A DNA stretch of 64,000 nucleotides. It comes from Dyadobacter sandarakinus. GTDB taxonomy: Bacteria; Bacteroidota; Bacteroidia; Cytophagales; Spirosomataceae. The notes beneath the pieces are model-generated. The model was not told the DNA's origin. It searched no databases and saw nothing but the letters and a program-made list of their open reading frames with translations. Below, piece by piece: positions 1-8,600 of this stretch (position 1 is its first letter; every line of letters begins with the position of its first letter). The DNA is taken from positions 4,094,001 through 4,158,000 of the forward strand of contig NZ_CP056775.1 in NCBI RefSeq assembly GCF_016894445.1, in the 5' to 3' direction. A program made the translations under genes and the position numbers.

Positions 1-3000
1 GTACCCGCAGGGGCCAGTCCCGGATCCCAGAAACATTCATTCCGCCCGTTTTGAAGCTTCAAAAAAAGCGAAGCAACCGTATGTCCTTTTAAGTCGGTAA
101 CAACGATATGTAAATCCGCGGGATGTGTAAGACCACTGCATTGGACTACAAACCTGTACCAGCTGGCAGAAGGATTGGGCGAAACCTCGATAAGCCTAAT
201 TTCAGCAATTTCACCTACTTCGAAAAGAACATGGTACGGTGCCGCAAAGTTGTAGCTGCCATCCCGCACATCTGCAAGCAGCTCGTACGTTCCGGGAGGC
301 AGCGGACTTTCAGGCGATAGTTTAATGTTCAGGTTTTTGTCCGACAAAGTGGTCAGAACCGATGTTTTCATCGGAATGCTGCTCCATTCGCACCCTGTAC
401 ATTGCCGCCTCAGCCATACCGACAAGCAGGAAGTATCTGTCGGCAAGGTCCGGTCGTCTGTCAATGTAAAGGAAAATACAGGCATACTGGCTGCAAAATC
501 ATGATTGGCCAGCCTCCTGTCATCTATCAGAACGTCCAGTACAGGCGCAATCCGGTCTTCTCCGGTATCTGTATGTAATTTATCTGCTGTTTTTACAACG
601 ATTTTATTGTTTGTCTCCTCCTCTTCGGCCAGCAAGCTGTCCGGATCAATCGTGATTTCCCAGGTTTCAATGCTTGTCAGCCTGCTGCCGGAAGGAATCA
701 GCATCCGGACACTGTCTGTAATTGGCATAGCTGTAAATGGAGCCCGGAAAGTCTCCCGCGTCTGCTGCCTCCTTACTTCCAGTATGCCCTTTTCGTGCCG
801 GTACCTTCCGTCATTGCGTATTTGCACAAGCAGGCTGATGCTGTCTTTCTTTTCCAGTACCTGTGCGGAAACAGGCACATAGTCGGGTAGCCTGGCAGGA
901 AAAATACGGATCGCAGGATCTCCGTGGAGGAGCATTTGCTGCATTGTGATTTGATCAAAAATATCGGAATTGCGCGCCTGATTACGGATCATCGCCTCCC
1001 GCAGTATCACTCCGAAAGGCTCGCTGGTAAAAAGCGGATCAGCCAGTACCTCGTAAATACATTTTGTGTAACGCATCAGGCTGTGGGCCGTACCATTAAA
1101 CGTATGTGCCAGAAAAAGCACAGCTCCTGAGCCCGGCGCAAAAATCCAGTGCTGGCTCAATGTATGATCCGAATGAAATATACTGCCTGCCGCACAACCA
1201 TTCACGATCACGGCTGGGTAGCGGGGGTGATTGGCATACTTTGCTCCCGGGGCACCAGCCAGGCCAATATCAAAATCGGTGACGTCCAATCCCGAATGTC
1301 CGAAGTAGGTAAGCAGGGATACGCCCCTGTTTACAGGATCAAATGCACCTGCCGGCTCAGTATAGCTCATCGTTTGTTTTGCCATATGCTGAACTGCCGC
1401 ACCAGCCGGCGACAATCCGATATTCCAGCTCAGCGTATCCATAAACTCCCTGAATGCCCTGAGCTCTTCCGGAGAGCGGCCCCCGCTGAGATGGAGTACG
1501 TTTTTGCGCCACTCAGCATTGCTGGCCTGAGCTTCCATGGCCTTCACTTTTTGCAGATAATCCCATACCTGCTGAGGACTGACAGCATTGAGCCGGCCTA
1601 CGGGTACCAGCGGCTGGCCATCGCCATTTTCTACCAATAGCCAGTCGGAACCGGGCCAGCCTGCATTGGGCACCATATTGAGCTGGCTGGCCTCCGGGGA
1701 TTTACGCGCTGTCTGAGGATCTGTGGCATGCCCGATCAGGAAAACAAACTTTAACTTACCTCCTTCCTGAAACCACCGGACCATTTTCCGGATCCCCGCC
1801 GGTCCCGGATCACCTGCATTGAACGTATTGTACACATCTTCAATGGAAACAATGCAAGGCCGGTAGCTTCCACCCGCTGCGGAGGCACGGTACCCGGCAT
1901 AGGCAAGCACCGGGTCCTGGTTCTCCCCCAGCCTCCTGAGCAAAGGATGCGTGATGATCAGGTAATCCGTATGATCACGATCCCAGGAGGAAAAATTAAC
2001 TAGCGCGGATTTAGGAATTGGTCGGTAGCTGCGTACCGCTACAATTGGCCCTTTGCCCGCAGGAATATTACCGCCGGCAGGCAGCAGCCGCCTGGGTGCC
2101 AATGGATTGGTACAATCAAAATAGGCTTGTTCTTCACCCGATATTTTCAATGCATGATAACCAGGGGGCGGAAAAATTGCCTGCTGTGATGTTGTATCAC
2201 CCGGTGTTGAATGCTGCGGGTACTGCACTTTGAGCCAGGAAACCGACAAGCTGCCTGTACTTTGAACAGGAATAATGGTGAGACAAACCTGAGTGGAACC
2301 GGTAAGATCCTCAGCATTAAGGGAGAAGACCGTTTGCTTTGTTTCAAAATCAAAAAGCTCTGCCAACCCTAGTTTTCGTTTTTTATGGATCCCCTTTCCA
2401 GACCAGACTTCCACCCGGTGCATGCCCGGGGAGCGACCTGTAAGGCACAATGTTACCGTAGCTTCATCAAACCTCTCGATAGTGGGATGCTGCAAATCTG
2501 CCGATAGTTCGTGCATTTGGCCCGGCATGATCTCCTGGCCTGTCCAGCCTTCTCCATGGTCATATCCCGACAAGGCTGAGCCATTTTCAAAATTGGAACC
2601 CGGCGGGTAAAATGGGCCGGGAGCATAGTAACTGGTGTAAAGCTGCAATGTCTCTGCGAGATAATAACCGGCTGTATGATGCATGGCTACAACATCCGCA
2701 GTATCCATCCGCAATCCGGCGGGGCCATCCCAAGTCAGGAAATAGGCCGCAGTGTCTGTGAAGAGGCTGTAATGCACATTCGGTATAGCGGAAGGAGCCG
2801 CATAGAGCCAAGAGTCAGCAGCACCGTCATTTTTTTGACCGTAAAAAATAAGGTACCCGGTAGAATCCAGGAGCCCGGAAGGAGCAGCGTGGACTTCTAT
2901 CGCAACTTCCCGGCCGCGCCGGTACATCCGGAATGTACCGGCCGGCACCGTAGCCGCGGGTACGCCTGCTTCCGCAAGCGCTGCGGCTGAAATCCGGTAC

Positions 3001-3143
3001 ATTCCGTCGCTGACAACCGGAATGCGCAGGTAAGTCCGGGCAGTATCAATCCATTCGTTTCCTGCCAACTGTTGCGCCGCCGACGCATTGAAGAAAGAAA
3101 TGCCGATGTAAAAAAGTAGTGTGCGTGCGAAAAAACCTCTCAT
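1..3143 (-). CDS. porU2: PorU2-like C25 (gingipain-type) cysteine protease, 3' end beyond window
   Basis: The frame opens at an ATG at 3143 and stays open to base 1, so at least 1047 residues are visible and the C-terminus is missing. A signal peptide (MRGFFARTLLFYIGISFFNA) is followed by an N-terminal beta domain (NEWIDTARTYLRIPVVSDGMY). The peptidase C25 domain shows both catalytic residues: His616 in YFGHSG and Cys650 in IVNGCAAG. LLHGDPAIRIFP closes the domain, and Ig-like beta sequence continues to the edge. Proteins of this layout are named type IX secretion sortase PorU2 in Cytophagales. PorU sortases cut the C-terminal sorting domain off T9SS cargo at the cell surface, so this enzyme could process the cargo proteins elsewhere in the window (inference). 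It could instead be a secreted protease with no sortase role. The family call is firm; the sortase role is less so. Confidence 0.82.
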   Translation of the reverse strand, partial: MRGFFARTLLFYIGISFFNASAAQQLAGNEWIDTARTYLRIPVVSDGMYRISAAALAEAGVPAATVPAGTFRMYRRGREVAIEVHAAPSGLLDSTGYLIFYGQKNDGAADSWLYAAPSAIPNVHYSLFTDTAAYFLTWDGPAGLRMDTADVVAMHHTAGYYLAETLQLYTSYYAPGPFYPPGSNFENGSALSGYDHGEGWTGQEIMPGQMHELSADLQHPTIERFDEATVTLCLTGRSPGMHRVEVWSGKGIHKKRKLGLAELFDFETKQTVFSLNAEDLTGSTQVCLTIIPVQSTGSLSVSWLKVQYPQHSTPGDTTSQQAIFPPPGYHALKISGEEQAYFDCTNPLAPRRLLPAGGNIPAGKGPIVAVRSYRPIPKSALVNFSSWDRDHTDYLIITHPLLRRLGENQDPVLAYAGYRASAAGGSYRPCIVSIEDVYNTFNAGDPGPAGIRKMVRWFQEGGKLKFVFLIGHATDPQTARKSPEASQLNMVPNAGWPGSDWLLVENGDGQPLVPVGRLNAVSPQQVWDYLQKVKAMEAQASNAEWRKNVLHLSGGRSPEELRAFREFMDTLSWNIGLSPAGAAVQHMAKQTMSYTEPAGAFDPVNRGVSLLTYFGHSGLDVTDFDIGLAGAPGAKYANHPRYPAVIVNGCAAGSIFHSDHTLSQHWIFAPGSGAVLFLAHTFNGTAHSLMRYTKCIYEVLADPLFTSEPFGVILREAMIRNQARNSDIFDQITMQQMLLHGDPAIRIFPARLPDYVPVSAQVLEKKDSISLLVQIRNDGRYRHEKGILEVRRQQTRETFRAPFTAMPITDSVRMLIPSGSRLTSIETWEITIDPDSLLAEEEETNNKIVVKTADKLHTDTGEDRIAPVLDVLIDDRRLANHDFAASMPVFSFTLTDDRTLPTDTSCLSVWLRRQCTGCEWSSIPMKTSVLTTLSDKNLNIKLSPESPLPPGTYELLADVRDGSYNFAAPYHVLFEVGEIAEIRLIEVSPNPSASWYRFVVQCSGLTHPADLHIVVTDLKGHTVASLFLKLQNGRNECFWDPGLAPAG

Positions 3144-3175
3144 AAGCTGCATGAATGCAGCCGAAAGGCTTTGGG

Positions 3176-3685
3176 CTACTTTCCCGATCTACGAACGTAG
3201 AGGTTCATGGAAAAAGCGTACGCATGGGCCTCATCAACACCATGGTACTCAGAACTTATCAATTCCCAGTCTGCCTCGTGAATAGCGGGAAAGAACGCAT
3301 CGCCTTCGAGCTGCGCGTGAACAATGGTTAGGTAAAGCCGGTGGGCCAGCGGCAGCATTTCCTGGAAAACGGTGGCACCTCCCAGTATAAAGACTTCCTC
3401 TTCGCCGGAAAGTAACGCAAGTGCCGTGGGAATATTCAGGGCGTATTCGATACCGGACTGTGGATTGTCCGGCTTTTTGGAAGATATGATGATATTGCGG
3501 TAGGAAGAATGCAGGGCATCGGGCGCTTCAAAACTTTTGCGGCCCATCACGAAGGGCCTGCCCTCGGTGACACTGCGGAAATGTGCCCACTCGTCGGGCA
3601 AATGCCAGGGTAACCGGTTCTGGATGCCGATTACCCTGTTCTCGCTCATTGCCGCAATCAGATTTATTTGCGTGGTAATGGTCAA
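3176..3685 (-). CDS. folA: Dihydrofolate reductase
   Basis: 169 residues, normal for bacterial DHFR, which makes tetrahydrofolate from dihydrofolate with NADPH. Family landmarks are visible: [18 protein letters not shown] near the N-terminus, with an acidic residue at the substrate position (Glu32 by alignment with the usual Asp), VMGRKSFEA for cofactor binding, IISSKK and the [13 protein letters not shown] loop. The start is a TTG whose last bases overlap the asnS stop (TTGA), so translation is probably coupled to asnS. The next in-frame ATG (AAMSENRV) would cut off the first beta strand. It is the last gene of an asnS-folA unit; PorU2 follows 33 bp downstream on the same strand. Confidence 0.95.
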   Translation of the reverse strand: MTITTQINLIAAMSENRVIGIQNRLPWHLPDEWAHFRSVTEGRPFVMGRKSFEAPDALHSSYRNIIISSKKPDNPQSGIEYALNIPTALALLSGEEEVFILGGATVFQEMLPLAHRLYLTIVHAQLEGDAFFPAIHEADWELISSEYHGVDEAHAYAFSMNLYVRRSGK

Positions 3686-5118
3686 AATTCTGCGCTTTTT
3701 GGATAGCGTGGGAAAGGGATTACATCCCGGATGTTACCCATACCGGTCACAAACAATACAAGGCGCTCAAAGCCAAGCCCGAAGCCGGAATGCGGCGCCG
3801 TACCAAACTGGCGGGTTTCAAGGTACCACCAGAGGTTTTGCGGATCAATACCAACCTCGTGTACGCGTCCCAGCAACTTTTCGTAGCTGTCTTCGCGCTG
3901 GCTGCCGCCGATAATTTCTCCAATCCCGGGAAAAAGTACGTCCATCGCGCGAACGGTTTTGCCATCTTCGTCCTGCTTCATGTAAAACGACTTGATTTCC
4001 TTGGGATAGTTGGTCAGGATGACGGGTTTTTTAAAATGTTTTTCAACGAGGTAGCGCTCGTGCTCGCTGGAAAGATCAATTCCCCAACCCACCGGAAACT
4101 GGAATTTTTTCTCTTTATGCGGCTTCGATTTAAGCAGGATCTCAATGGCCTCCGTGTAGGTAAGCCTTTCGAAAGGATTATCGACCACAAAGCTGAGCTT
4201 TTCGAGGAGCGGGATAGAACGTTCGTTCTGAGGCTTGCCTTTCTCTTCTTCCGCCAGGCGGTTTTGTAAAAAATGAAGATCATCCTTGCAATGTACCAGC
4301 GCGTGGCTGATCACTTTCTTGATAAAATCCTCCGCCAGGTTCATGTTGTCTTCCAGCTCGAAGAATGCCATTTCTGGCTCAATCATCCAGAATTCGGCCA
4401 GGTGGCGCGTTGTATTGGAGTTCTCGGCCCGGAAGGTCGGCCCGAAGGTATAAATCTTGGACAGAGCCAGTGCACCCAGCTCGCCTTCCAGCTGACCCGA
4501 AACTGTCAGGTTTGCCTCGCGCCCAAAAAAGTCTTCCTTGAAATTGATCTTGCCCTCGTCCGTGCGCGGCAGCTTATCCAGGTCGAGGGTGGTCACGCGG
4601 AACATCTCACCCGCACCTTCTGCATCAGAAGCGGTAATGATGGGTGTATGCAGATAGAAAAATCCGTTGTCATTGAAATACTGGTGTACCGCAAATGCCA
4701 GCGCATGGCGAATGCGCAGGATAGCGCTGAATGTGTTCGTACGGGGCCGCAAATGCGCAATTTCACGCAAAAATTCGAGGGAGTGCTTTTTAGGCTGAAG
4801 AGGATACTTATCGGGATCCGCAACACCATAGATCTCAATGTCGGTGATCCTGACTTCTGCCGCCTGCCCCGAACCTTGCGACTCGATCAGCTGGCCCGTA
4901 ACTTTAAGACAGGCGCCGGTAGTGATAGCCGCAAGCAGCTCAGCGGAAAACTGGCCCGGCTCGGCCACTGCCTGGATATTATGAATGGTAGAGCCGTCGT
5001 TGAGGGCAATGAAAATGGCATTTTTACTTTCGCGCTTGGTCCTGACCCAGCCTTTGAGGGTAACAGTTTGTTGTTCAGGAGCGGTCTGAAGTAATTCTTT
5101 GATCTGCAACGGTCCCAT
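3682..5118 (-). CDS. asnS: Asparagine-tRNA ligase
   Basis: 478 residues from the ATG at 5118 ([10 protein letters not shown]). An upstream ATG at 5175 would add 19 poorly conserved residues and is less likely. It charges tRNA-Asn with asparagine. An N-terminal OB-fold anticodon-binding domain ([19 protein letters not shown]) is followed by the class II catalytic core. Motif 2 reads [20 protein letters not shown], where the FRAE...TxRHL pattern is typical of AsnRS. Motif 3 reads [20 protein letters not shown] and the end is DVIPFPRYP. The insert after motif 2 is the length seen in the short bacterial form. Its TGA overlaps the folA TTG start. The upstream region is shared with a divergent membrane-protein gene. 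Confidence 0.97.
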   Translation of the reverse strand: MGPLQIKELLQTAPEQQTVTLKGWVRTKRESKNAIFIALNDGSTIHNIQAVAEPGQFSAELLAAITTGACLKVTGQLIESQGSGQAAEVRITDIEIYGVADPDKYPLQPKKHSLEFLREIAHLRPRTNTFSAILRIRHALAFAVHQYFNDNGFFYLHTPIITASDAEGAGEMFRVTTLDLDKLPRTDEGKINFKEDFFGREANLTVSGQLEGELGALALSKIYTFGPTFRAENSNTTRHLAEFWMIEPEMAFFELEDNMNLAEDFIKKVISHALVHCKDDLHFLQNRLAEEEKGKPQNERSIPLLEKLSFVVDNPFERLTYTEAIEILLKSKPHKEKKFQFPVGWGIDLSSEHERYLVEKHFKKPVILTNYPKEIKSFYMKQDEDGKTVRAMDVLFPGIGEIIGGSQREDSYEKLLGRVHEVGIDPQNLWWYLETRQFGTAPHSGFGLGFERLVLFVTGMGNIRDVIPFPRYPKSAEF

Positions 5119-5236
5119 TTTAATGTCAATCTTTAATTGCGAATAAATAGCCCCACTGGCGGGATTGAGGCGCAAAATTACAAATTAGACTACGAAAACC
5201 TACCGGTACAGCCAGTTACTTGACCCTGGTCCACCC

Positions 5237-5268
5237 TTTGGACAACGTGGTTTTTGAATTTACTTTTG
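5237..5268 (+). promoter_or_regulatory. Predicted Bacteroidota sigma-A promoter of the PAP2-like gene
   Basis: TTTG at 5237-5240 and TACTTTTG at 5261-5268 with a 20-bp spacer fit the known Bacteroidota -33/-7 consensus (TTTG and TAnnTTTG). Transcription would start near 5275, leaving a short leader before the TTG start at 5303. Confidence 0.6.
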
Positions 5269-5302
5269 TCTGTCAAAATCTGCCTTTAACAAGAATATCA
5301 TT

Positions 5303-5941
5303 TTGAATAACCGCCTCGCGATCACCCTTTCAGTAGTTTTCCACCCTTTGCTACTGACCACCTACTTGTTTTTGCTGCTCTTTTTTGTGACGCCGGACCT
5401 GCTGGGTGTAAATGCATTTGAACTGACAGGCATGAGCAGTTTACTGCTGCTGATTTTTGTAAATACCTTCGTTGTGCCGGCGGTGACGATATTTTATATG
5501 CATAAAGCGAGGATAATCAGCAGTCTGCAGGTAGATAATCTGGCCGAGCGGCGCTTGCCGTACCTGATGTGCGTACTGGTTTATGCCCTGGCCACCTACC
5601 TGTTTGGCTGGAAACTCGAACCGATCGCAGAACTCGCCCCTAAAATAGCAGTGATCCTGGGCAGTGTAACAGTGTCACTTTTTGTAGTATTTGCGATCAG
5701 CCTGACGTGGAAAGTGAGTGCCCATGCGACCGGGATCGGCGGGGCGATAGCCATGCTCTCGGGGATGATAATCCGGTTCAACGAGACAGCCCTGCTGCCG
5801 TCCCTGCTTGCTACCATCCTGATCGGAGGCTGTGTGCTGAGTGCCCGCCTGCAACTCAATGCCCATAATTCCGGGCAAATACTGGCTGGTTTTCTGTGTG
5901 GCGCGGCGGTCAGCTCGGCTACGGTTTATTTTTTCTTTTGA
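5303..5941 (+). CDS. PAP2-like integral membrane protein
   Basis: 212 residues with about six hydrophobic helices and no signal peptide. Two segments recall the phosphatase PAP2 (type 2 phosphatidic acid phosphatase) active-site region: SAHATGIGGAIAMLSG (compare PSGH) and LNAHNSGQILAGFLCG (compare SRxxxxxHxxxD). The first PAP2 motif is not evident and the second His motif is degenerate, so phosphatase activity is uncertain. The start is TTG because no other in-frame start precedes the first helix; the next Met lies at residue 44. It is divergent from asnS with its own predicted promoter. The alternative is an uncharacterised membrane protein of the same fold. Confidence 0.6.
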   Translation: MNNRLAITLSVVFHPLLLTTYLFLLLFFVTPDLLGVNAFELTGMSSLLLLIFVNTFVVPAVTIFYMHKARIISSLQVDNLAERRLPYLMCVLVYALATYLFGWKLEPIAELAPKIAVILGSVTVSLFVVFAISLTWKVSAHATGIGGAIAMLSGMIIRFNETALLPSLLATILIGGCVLSARLQLNAHNSGQILAGFLCGAAVSSATVYFFF

Positions 5942-5956
5942 AAAAACAGGCAATGA

Positions 5957-5987
5957 TTTGCTTCAAATAAATTCTTACATATCTTTG
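5957..5987 (+). promoter_or_regulatory. Predicted promoter of tRNA-Arg
   Basis: TTTG at 5957-5960, a 19-bp spacer and TATCTTTG at 5980-5987 match the Bacteroidota consensus exactly. The expected start is near 5993, about a dozen bases before the mature tRNA at 6006. Confidence 0.72.
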
Positions 5988-6005
5988 CACTCCCATTCGG
6001 GAATT

Positions 6006-6079
6006 GGTTGCGTAGCTCAATTGGATAGAGCACCTGACTACGGATCAGGAGGTTTGGGGTTCGAATCCCTACGTGACCA
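6006..6079 (+). tRNA. tRNA-Arg (anticodon ACG)
   Basis: A full cloverleaf can be drawn. The acceptor GGTTGCG pairs with CGTGACC (two G-U pairs), the D stem is GCTC/GAGC, the anticodon stem CCTGA/TCAGG encloses the loop CTACGGA (anticodon ACG), and the T arm is TGGGG-TTCGAAT-CCCTA. The discriminator is A and the CCA end is not encoded. A34 is expected to become inosine, reading CGN arginine codons. A consensus promoter precedes it and an intrinsic terminator follows. A degenerate tandem copy lies immediately downstream. Confidence 0.96.
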
Positions 6080-6087
6080 CAAGTAAG

Positions 6088-6116
6088 GCGCCTTTCGTGA
6101 GATGGGCGCTTTTTTT
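6088..6116 (+). terminator. Intrinsic terminator of tRNA-Arg
   Basis: GCGCC (6088-6092) pairs with GGCGC (6105-6109) and is followed by a run of seven T. The same element recurs at 6243-6271 after the broken tRNA copy. Confidence 0.85.
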
Positions 6117-6124
6117 ATGCCTAA

Positions 6125-6234
6125 TTCAATCAGGCTGAGTACCTGAGTCGTGCGCGACCGCGGTACGGATCAGGAGGTTTGGGCCGGCGGCCGGTGCCGC
6201 GGGCCTCCGGGCGGTTCGAATCCCTACGTGACCA
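6125..6234 (+). pseudogene. Broken tandem copy of tRNA-Arg with two GC-rich hairpin inserts
   Basis: The 3' half repeats the intact tRNA: ACGGATCAGGAGGTTTGGG (6165-6183) and TTCGAATCCCTACGTGACCA (6215-6234). The 5' part is only loosely similar (TCAAT...GAG.ACCTGA, 6126-6146). An 18-nt insert at 6147-6164 replaces CT in the anticodon loop and contains the hairpin GTCG-TGCG-CGAC. An insert of about 29 nt at 6184-6212 splits the T stem and contains CCGGcGGCC...GGCCtCCGG, a 9-bp stem with one mismatch. Acceptor and D-arm pairing are lost, so it should not give a normal tRNA. The following terminator is duplicated too, so the whole tRNA-terminator block was copied. Confidence 0.8.
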
Positions 6235-6242
6235 CAAGCAAG

Positions 6243-6271
6243 GCGCCTTTCGTGAGATGGGCGCTTTTTTT
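6243..6271 (+). terminator. Duplicated terminator after the tRNA copy
   Basis: The same GCGCC/GGCGC hairpin plus T run as at 6088-6116. From here to 6406 I see no gene, only AT-rich leader sequence before the HEPN operon. Confidence 0.8.
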
Positions 6272-6406
6272 ATGCCGCAGGATAAACGCCTGGGCGGACA
6301 TTTAAGTAAGCCTCTGTGAAAACTTTACTTTATGCATAATACAACCAACGTTCAAAAAGTAAATCTGAAAATAAAACTATGTACAGAATAGCTTCGTGGC
6401 GTTGTT

Positions 6407-6805
6407 ATGAACAATACTTATCTGAAAAGGCATCGTGAGAATCTTTTAGCCGCAGAATTCCTGTTGACCGGCCCGGGGCACTTTTGCAGTAGCATACATT
6501 GTTCGTACTATGCTGTTTTCCAGCTTATTCTTCATATTCACAAAACCGAAAATACGTACATTTACCGTGATAGAGACAAGCTGGACCGGCAAGGCTCACA
6601 TGACCGGATGATCAATGAAACCTTTGAAATGATCGAGTTACGGGATAAAGTCGGAGCCGGTAAGTTTATAAGGGAAATGCGGGCATTAAAGAAAAACCGT
6701 GTCACGGCGGATTATCAGGAAAATTACATGGATAAGGCCTGGGGCCAGGCTTCGTTTGGCCTTGCACGCAGTTTGACCACACTCTTACAAAACATATTTG
6801 AATGA
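6407..6805 (+). CDS. HEPN-domain protein (UPF0332-like), possible toxin component
   Basis: 132 residues. The SYYAVF segment (residues 33-38) and the late KKNRVTADY segment (R98...Y103) match the UPF0332 branch of HEPN proteins. There an SYYA helix pairs with a C-terminal R-x4-Y/ADY motif. HEPN folds are common as RNases or helper domains in toxin-antitoxin and defence modules, often acting on tRNA or mRNA. The usual RxxxxH catalytic motif appears here as RxxxxY, so nuclease activity is not assured. The stop overlaps the next gene start (ATGA), so the two are co-translated. It sits directly downstream of a duplicated tRNA gene. Confidence 0.7.
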   Translation: MNNTYLKRHRENLLAAEFLLTGPGHFCSSIHCSYYAVFQLILHIHKTENTYIYRDRDKLDRQGSHDRMINETFEMIELRDKVGAGKFIREMRALKKNRVTADYQENYMDKAWGQASFGLARSLTTLLQNIFE

Positions 6806-7128
6806 TTATGGCTACTTATTCAGATTCTCAGTCCCTGGTCATCGAGCTGATAGACGAACTTTATGCGGCTGATAATTCAATGTCGTTCCAATATGCGTTT
6901 GATGCACTATCAAATCAGCATATCATTGACGTTGCCCCTTCCCGGGTTTTTAAAGAAGCCGAATATATGCTGGCGGAAGTAAAAGCGACCAAGAAGTTCA
7001 TTTCCAATTTTCCTGATGAGGGAATTCTTTTCGTAAGTAACGATCCCTATATAAAAGTTGAAAACCCGGTTTACAAAGTTGGTTCCAATGCGGATGGCCA
7101 GCTGCTATTTGCTGCACAAAACATTTAG
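6802..7128 (+). CDS. Small unknown protein paired with the HEPN gene
   Basis: 108 residues, mixed alpha/beta and acidic (SLVIELIDELYAADNSMSF), with no signal peptide or membrane segment. I recognise no family: the GSx10DxD nucleotidyltransferase (MNT) signature that usually partners HEPN proteins is absent. The start ATG at 6802 overlaps the HEPN stop; a second ATG at 6808 is possible. The coupling suggests a partner, antitoxin or adaptor for the HEPN protein (inference from arrangement only). It ends 54 bp from the convergent XRE gene. Confidence 0.6.
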   Translation: MIMATYSDSQSLVIELIDELYAADNSMSFQYAFDALSNQHIIDVAPSRVFKEAEYMLAEVKATKKFISNFPDEGILFVSNDPYIKVENPVYKVGSNADGQLLFAAQNI

Positions 7129-7181
7129 TGATATTGTCAATGCGTTGGAGCTTAAAAGTGGCACTATATTTTCTTTGAAAG

Positions 7182-7598
7182 CTAAGGTTTTATTAACCTC
7201 TCCAACCGCCCCATCATCTCATCCTTCTCCTTCAGCATCCGCTCGTAAAGCGCAATTTTCTCTTCGTGAAGCTGAATAATTTTTTCGAGTGGATGTAAGT
7301 TAAATGTACCGAAGTTGAACGAGTTTTCAACTTTATCGAATGTATTTGAGATAATATTCACAGCTTGCTGCTCGTCAAAGTTTCTAATCGCCTCAGCAGG
7401 GATTTTCAGAATGGCCGCTACCTGCTCCAAAATACCGGATTCGATCTTTTCCTTTTGTTCGAGTAAAGAAACTTTTTGCTGGTTCCAGTCTTCGCCCAGC
7501 TCGAAGGCGAGGAATTCCTGCTTGATCCCCAGCATTTCGCGGAAGCGTTTCAGGTTCCGGCCTTCGTGGATCCTGGGGTTGGAGGTAGTATGTGTCAT
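7182..7598 (-). CDS. XRE-family helix-turn-helix regulator with C-terminal coiled coil
   Basis: 138 residues from the ATG at 7598 (MTHTTSNPRIHEGRN). An ATG further upstream (7754) would add an unrelated 52-residue extension and is rejected. The N-terminal HTH covers about residues 12-70 (NLKRFREMLGIKQEFLAFEL...QQKVSLLEQ). The C-terminus is a helical, probably coiled-coil segment (LHEEKIALYERMLKEKDEMMGRLERL). Proteins of this layout are common Bacteroidota DNA-binding regulators of unknown target. It is convergent with the HEPN operon and divergent from the barrel gene at 7764, so either could be regulated. Confidence 0.8.
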   Translation of the reverse strand: MTHTTSNPRIHEGRNLKRFREMLGIKQEFLAFELGEDWNQQKVSLLEQKEKIESGILEQVAAILKIPAEAIRNFDEQQAVNIISNTFDKVENSFNFGTFNLHPLEKIIQLHEEKIALYERMLKEKDEMMGRLERLIKP

Positions 7599-7763
7599 GC
7601 GGAAAGGTTTTTTGTTGAACCGACAATTTATATAAATGCCGCCAAAAGTTTCGAGGTAATTTACAGGCTTGCCGGTGTAAGCTACACGTTCCACCCAAAC
7701 ACCTCTTTCCCAATTGATTCCAGAATTGACCTTTAACATTGTATTAAAAAACAATTAAAAGGC

Positions 7764-8588
7764 ATGAAAAACTTCATCATCACAACACTACTGATTACTT
7801 CCATCATGCTGCCAGCCCTGGCGCAGGTTGATTCTATCTCAAAACCAAAACCATTGAAAATTCGCCACGCGGAGCCGCTTTACATGGACCTGATCCGTGA
7901 CCTGGGCGCCCGGAAGGGAGAAAAAGAATGGAACGTGGGATACGGCATTGAGGGCCACAAGGATTACACCGTCAACCATTCATTTGTCGAATACGAATTT
8001 TCACCCGTCAACCGGCTTGGTCTGGAAGTGGAGGTTCCCTTTGCTTTTTACCGCCCTGCCCAGCCGCAGGAAGGCGCTGCAATGCCGCGAAACCGCGTTG
8101 AGGGTCTGAAACTGGCTGCCCAGTATACTTTCCTGGTTTCTGATCAGCAGCAAATGTCGATGGCGGCGGGTTATATGCACGAATTTCGCGCGCATTCATT
8201 TTACTCCATCAATCGGGGCCGGGGAATGCTGAAAGGCAACTCGGTGAGCCCGTTTTTTATCGTTGCCAAAAAGTGGGGAGAGCGGATCAATACCATGATC
8301 TATACCGGCCCGGAATGGGAGTTTACGCCGGAAGAATCAAAACGGGAGTTGTTTTATCAGATCAATGCGAGCATGCATTATGTGCTTCCGGGTGGGCACT
8401 TTGTGGGCGTCGAGGTCAATGATGAATCTTCCGCGACAAGCAGTCACACTGTTATTCGCCCGCAAATGAAACTGGTACTGGCCTCTAACCTGGCGCTGGG
8501 CCTTGTCACCGGTATTCCTGCCAACTTCCGGGACAATGGTATGAGCTTTATGGCCAGGATTATCTTTGAGCCAAAACGGAAAAGGTAA
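7764..8588 (+). CDS. Conserved outer-membrane beta-barrel protein, function unknown
   Basis: 274 residues with a clear signal peptide (MKNFIITTLLITSIMLPALA-QVD). The mature part begins with the distinctive HAEPLYMDLIRDLGARKGEKEW and then alternates short amphipathic beta strands ending in aromatic residues. The last strand (GMSFMARIIFEP) is followed by a basic tail. I have no firm family name. The pattern fits an outer-membrane barrel rather than an enzyme, and no catalytic motif is visible. It is monocistronic, with a convergent GAF gene 12 bp downstream. Confidence 0.65.
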   Translation: MKNFIITTLLITSIMLPALAQVDSISKPKPLKIRHAEPLYMDLIRDLGARKGEKEWNVGYGIEGHKDYTVNHSFVEYEFSPVNRLGLEVEVPFAFYRPAQPQEGAAMPRNRVEGLKLAAQYTFLVSDQQQMSMAAGYMHEFRAHSFYSINRGRGMLKGNSVSPFFIVAKKWGERINTMIYTGPEWEFTPEESKRELFYQINASMHYVLPGGHFVGVEVNDESSATSSHTVIRPQMKLVLASNLALGLVTGIPANFRDNGMSFMARIIFEPKRKR

Positions 8589-8600
8589 TCAGCTTTCCAG

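Noticed and set aside
4273..5094. 273-codon open frame on the plus strand inside asnS
   Set aside because: It is the antisense of a well-conserved enzyme gene and has no domain of its own.
6006..7128. Integrative island bounded by tRNA att repeats
   Set aside because: The tRNA 3' repeat is immediately next to the intact tRNA with no cargo between, no integrase is present, and no further copy of the repeat was seen beyond the HEPN genes.
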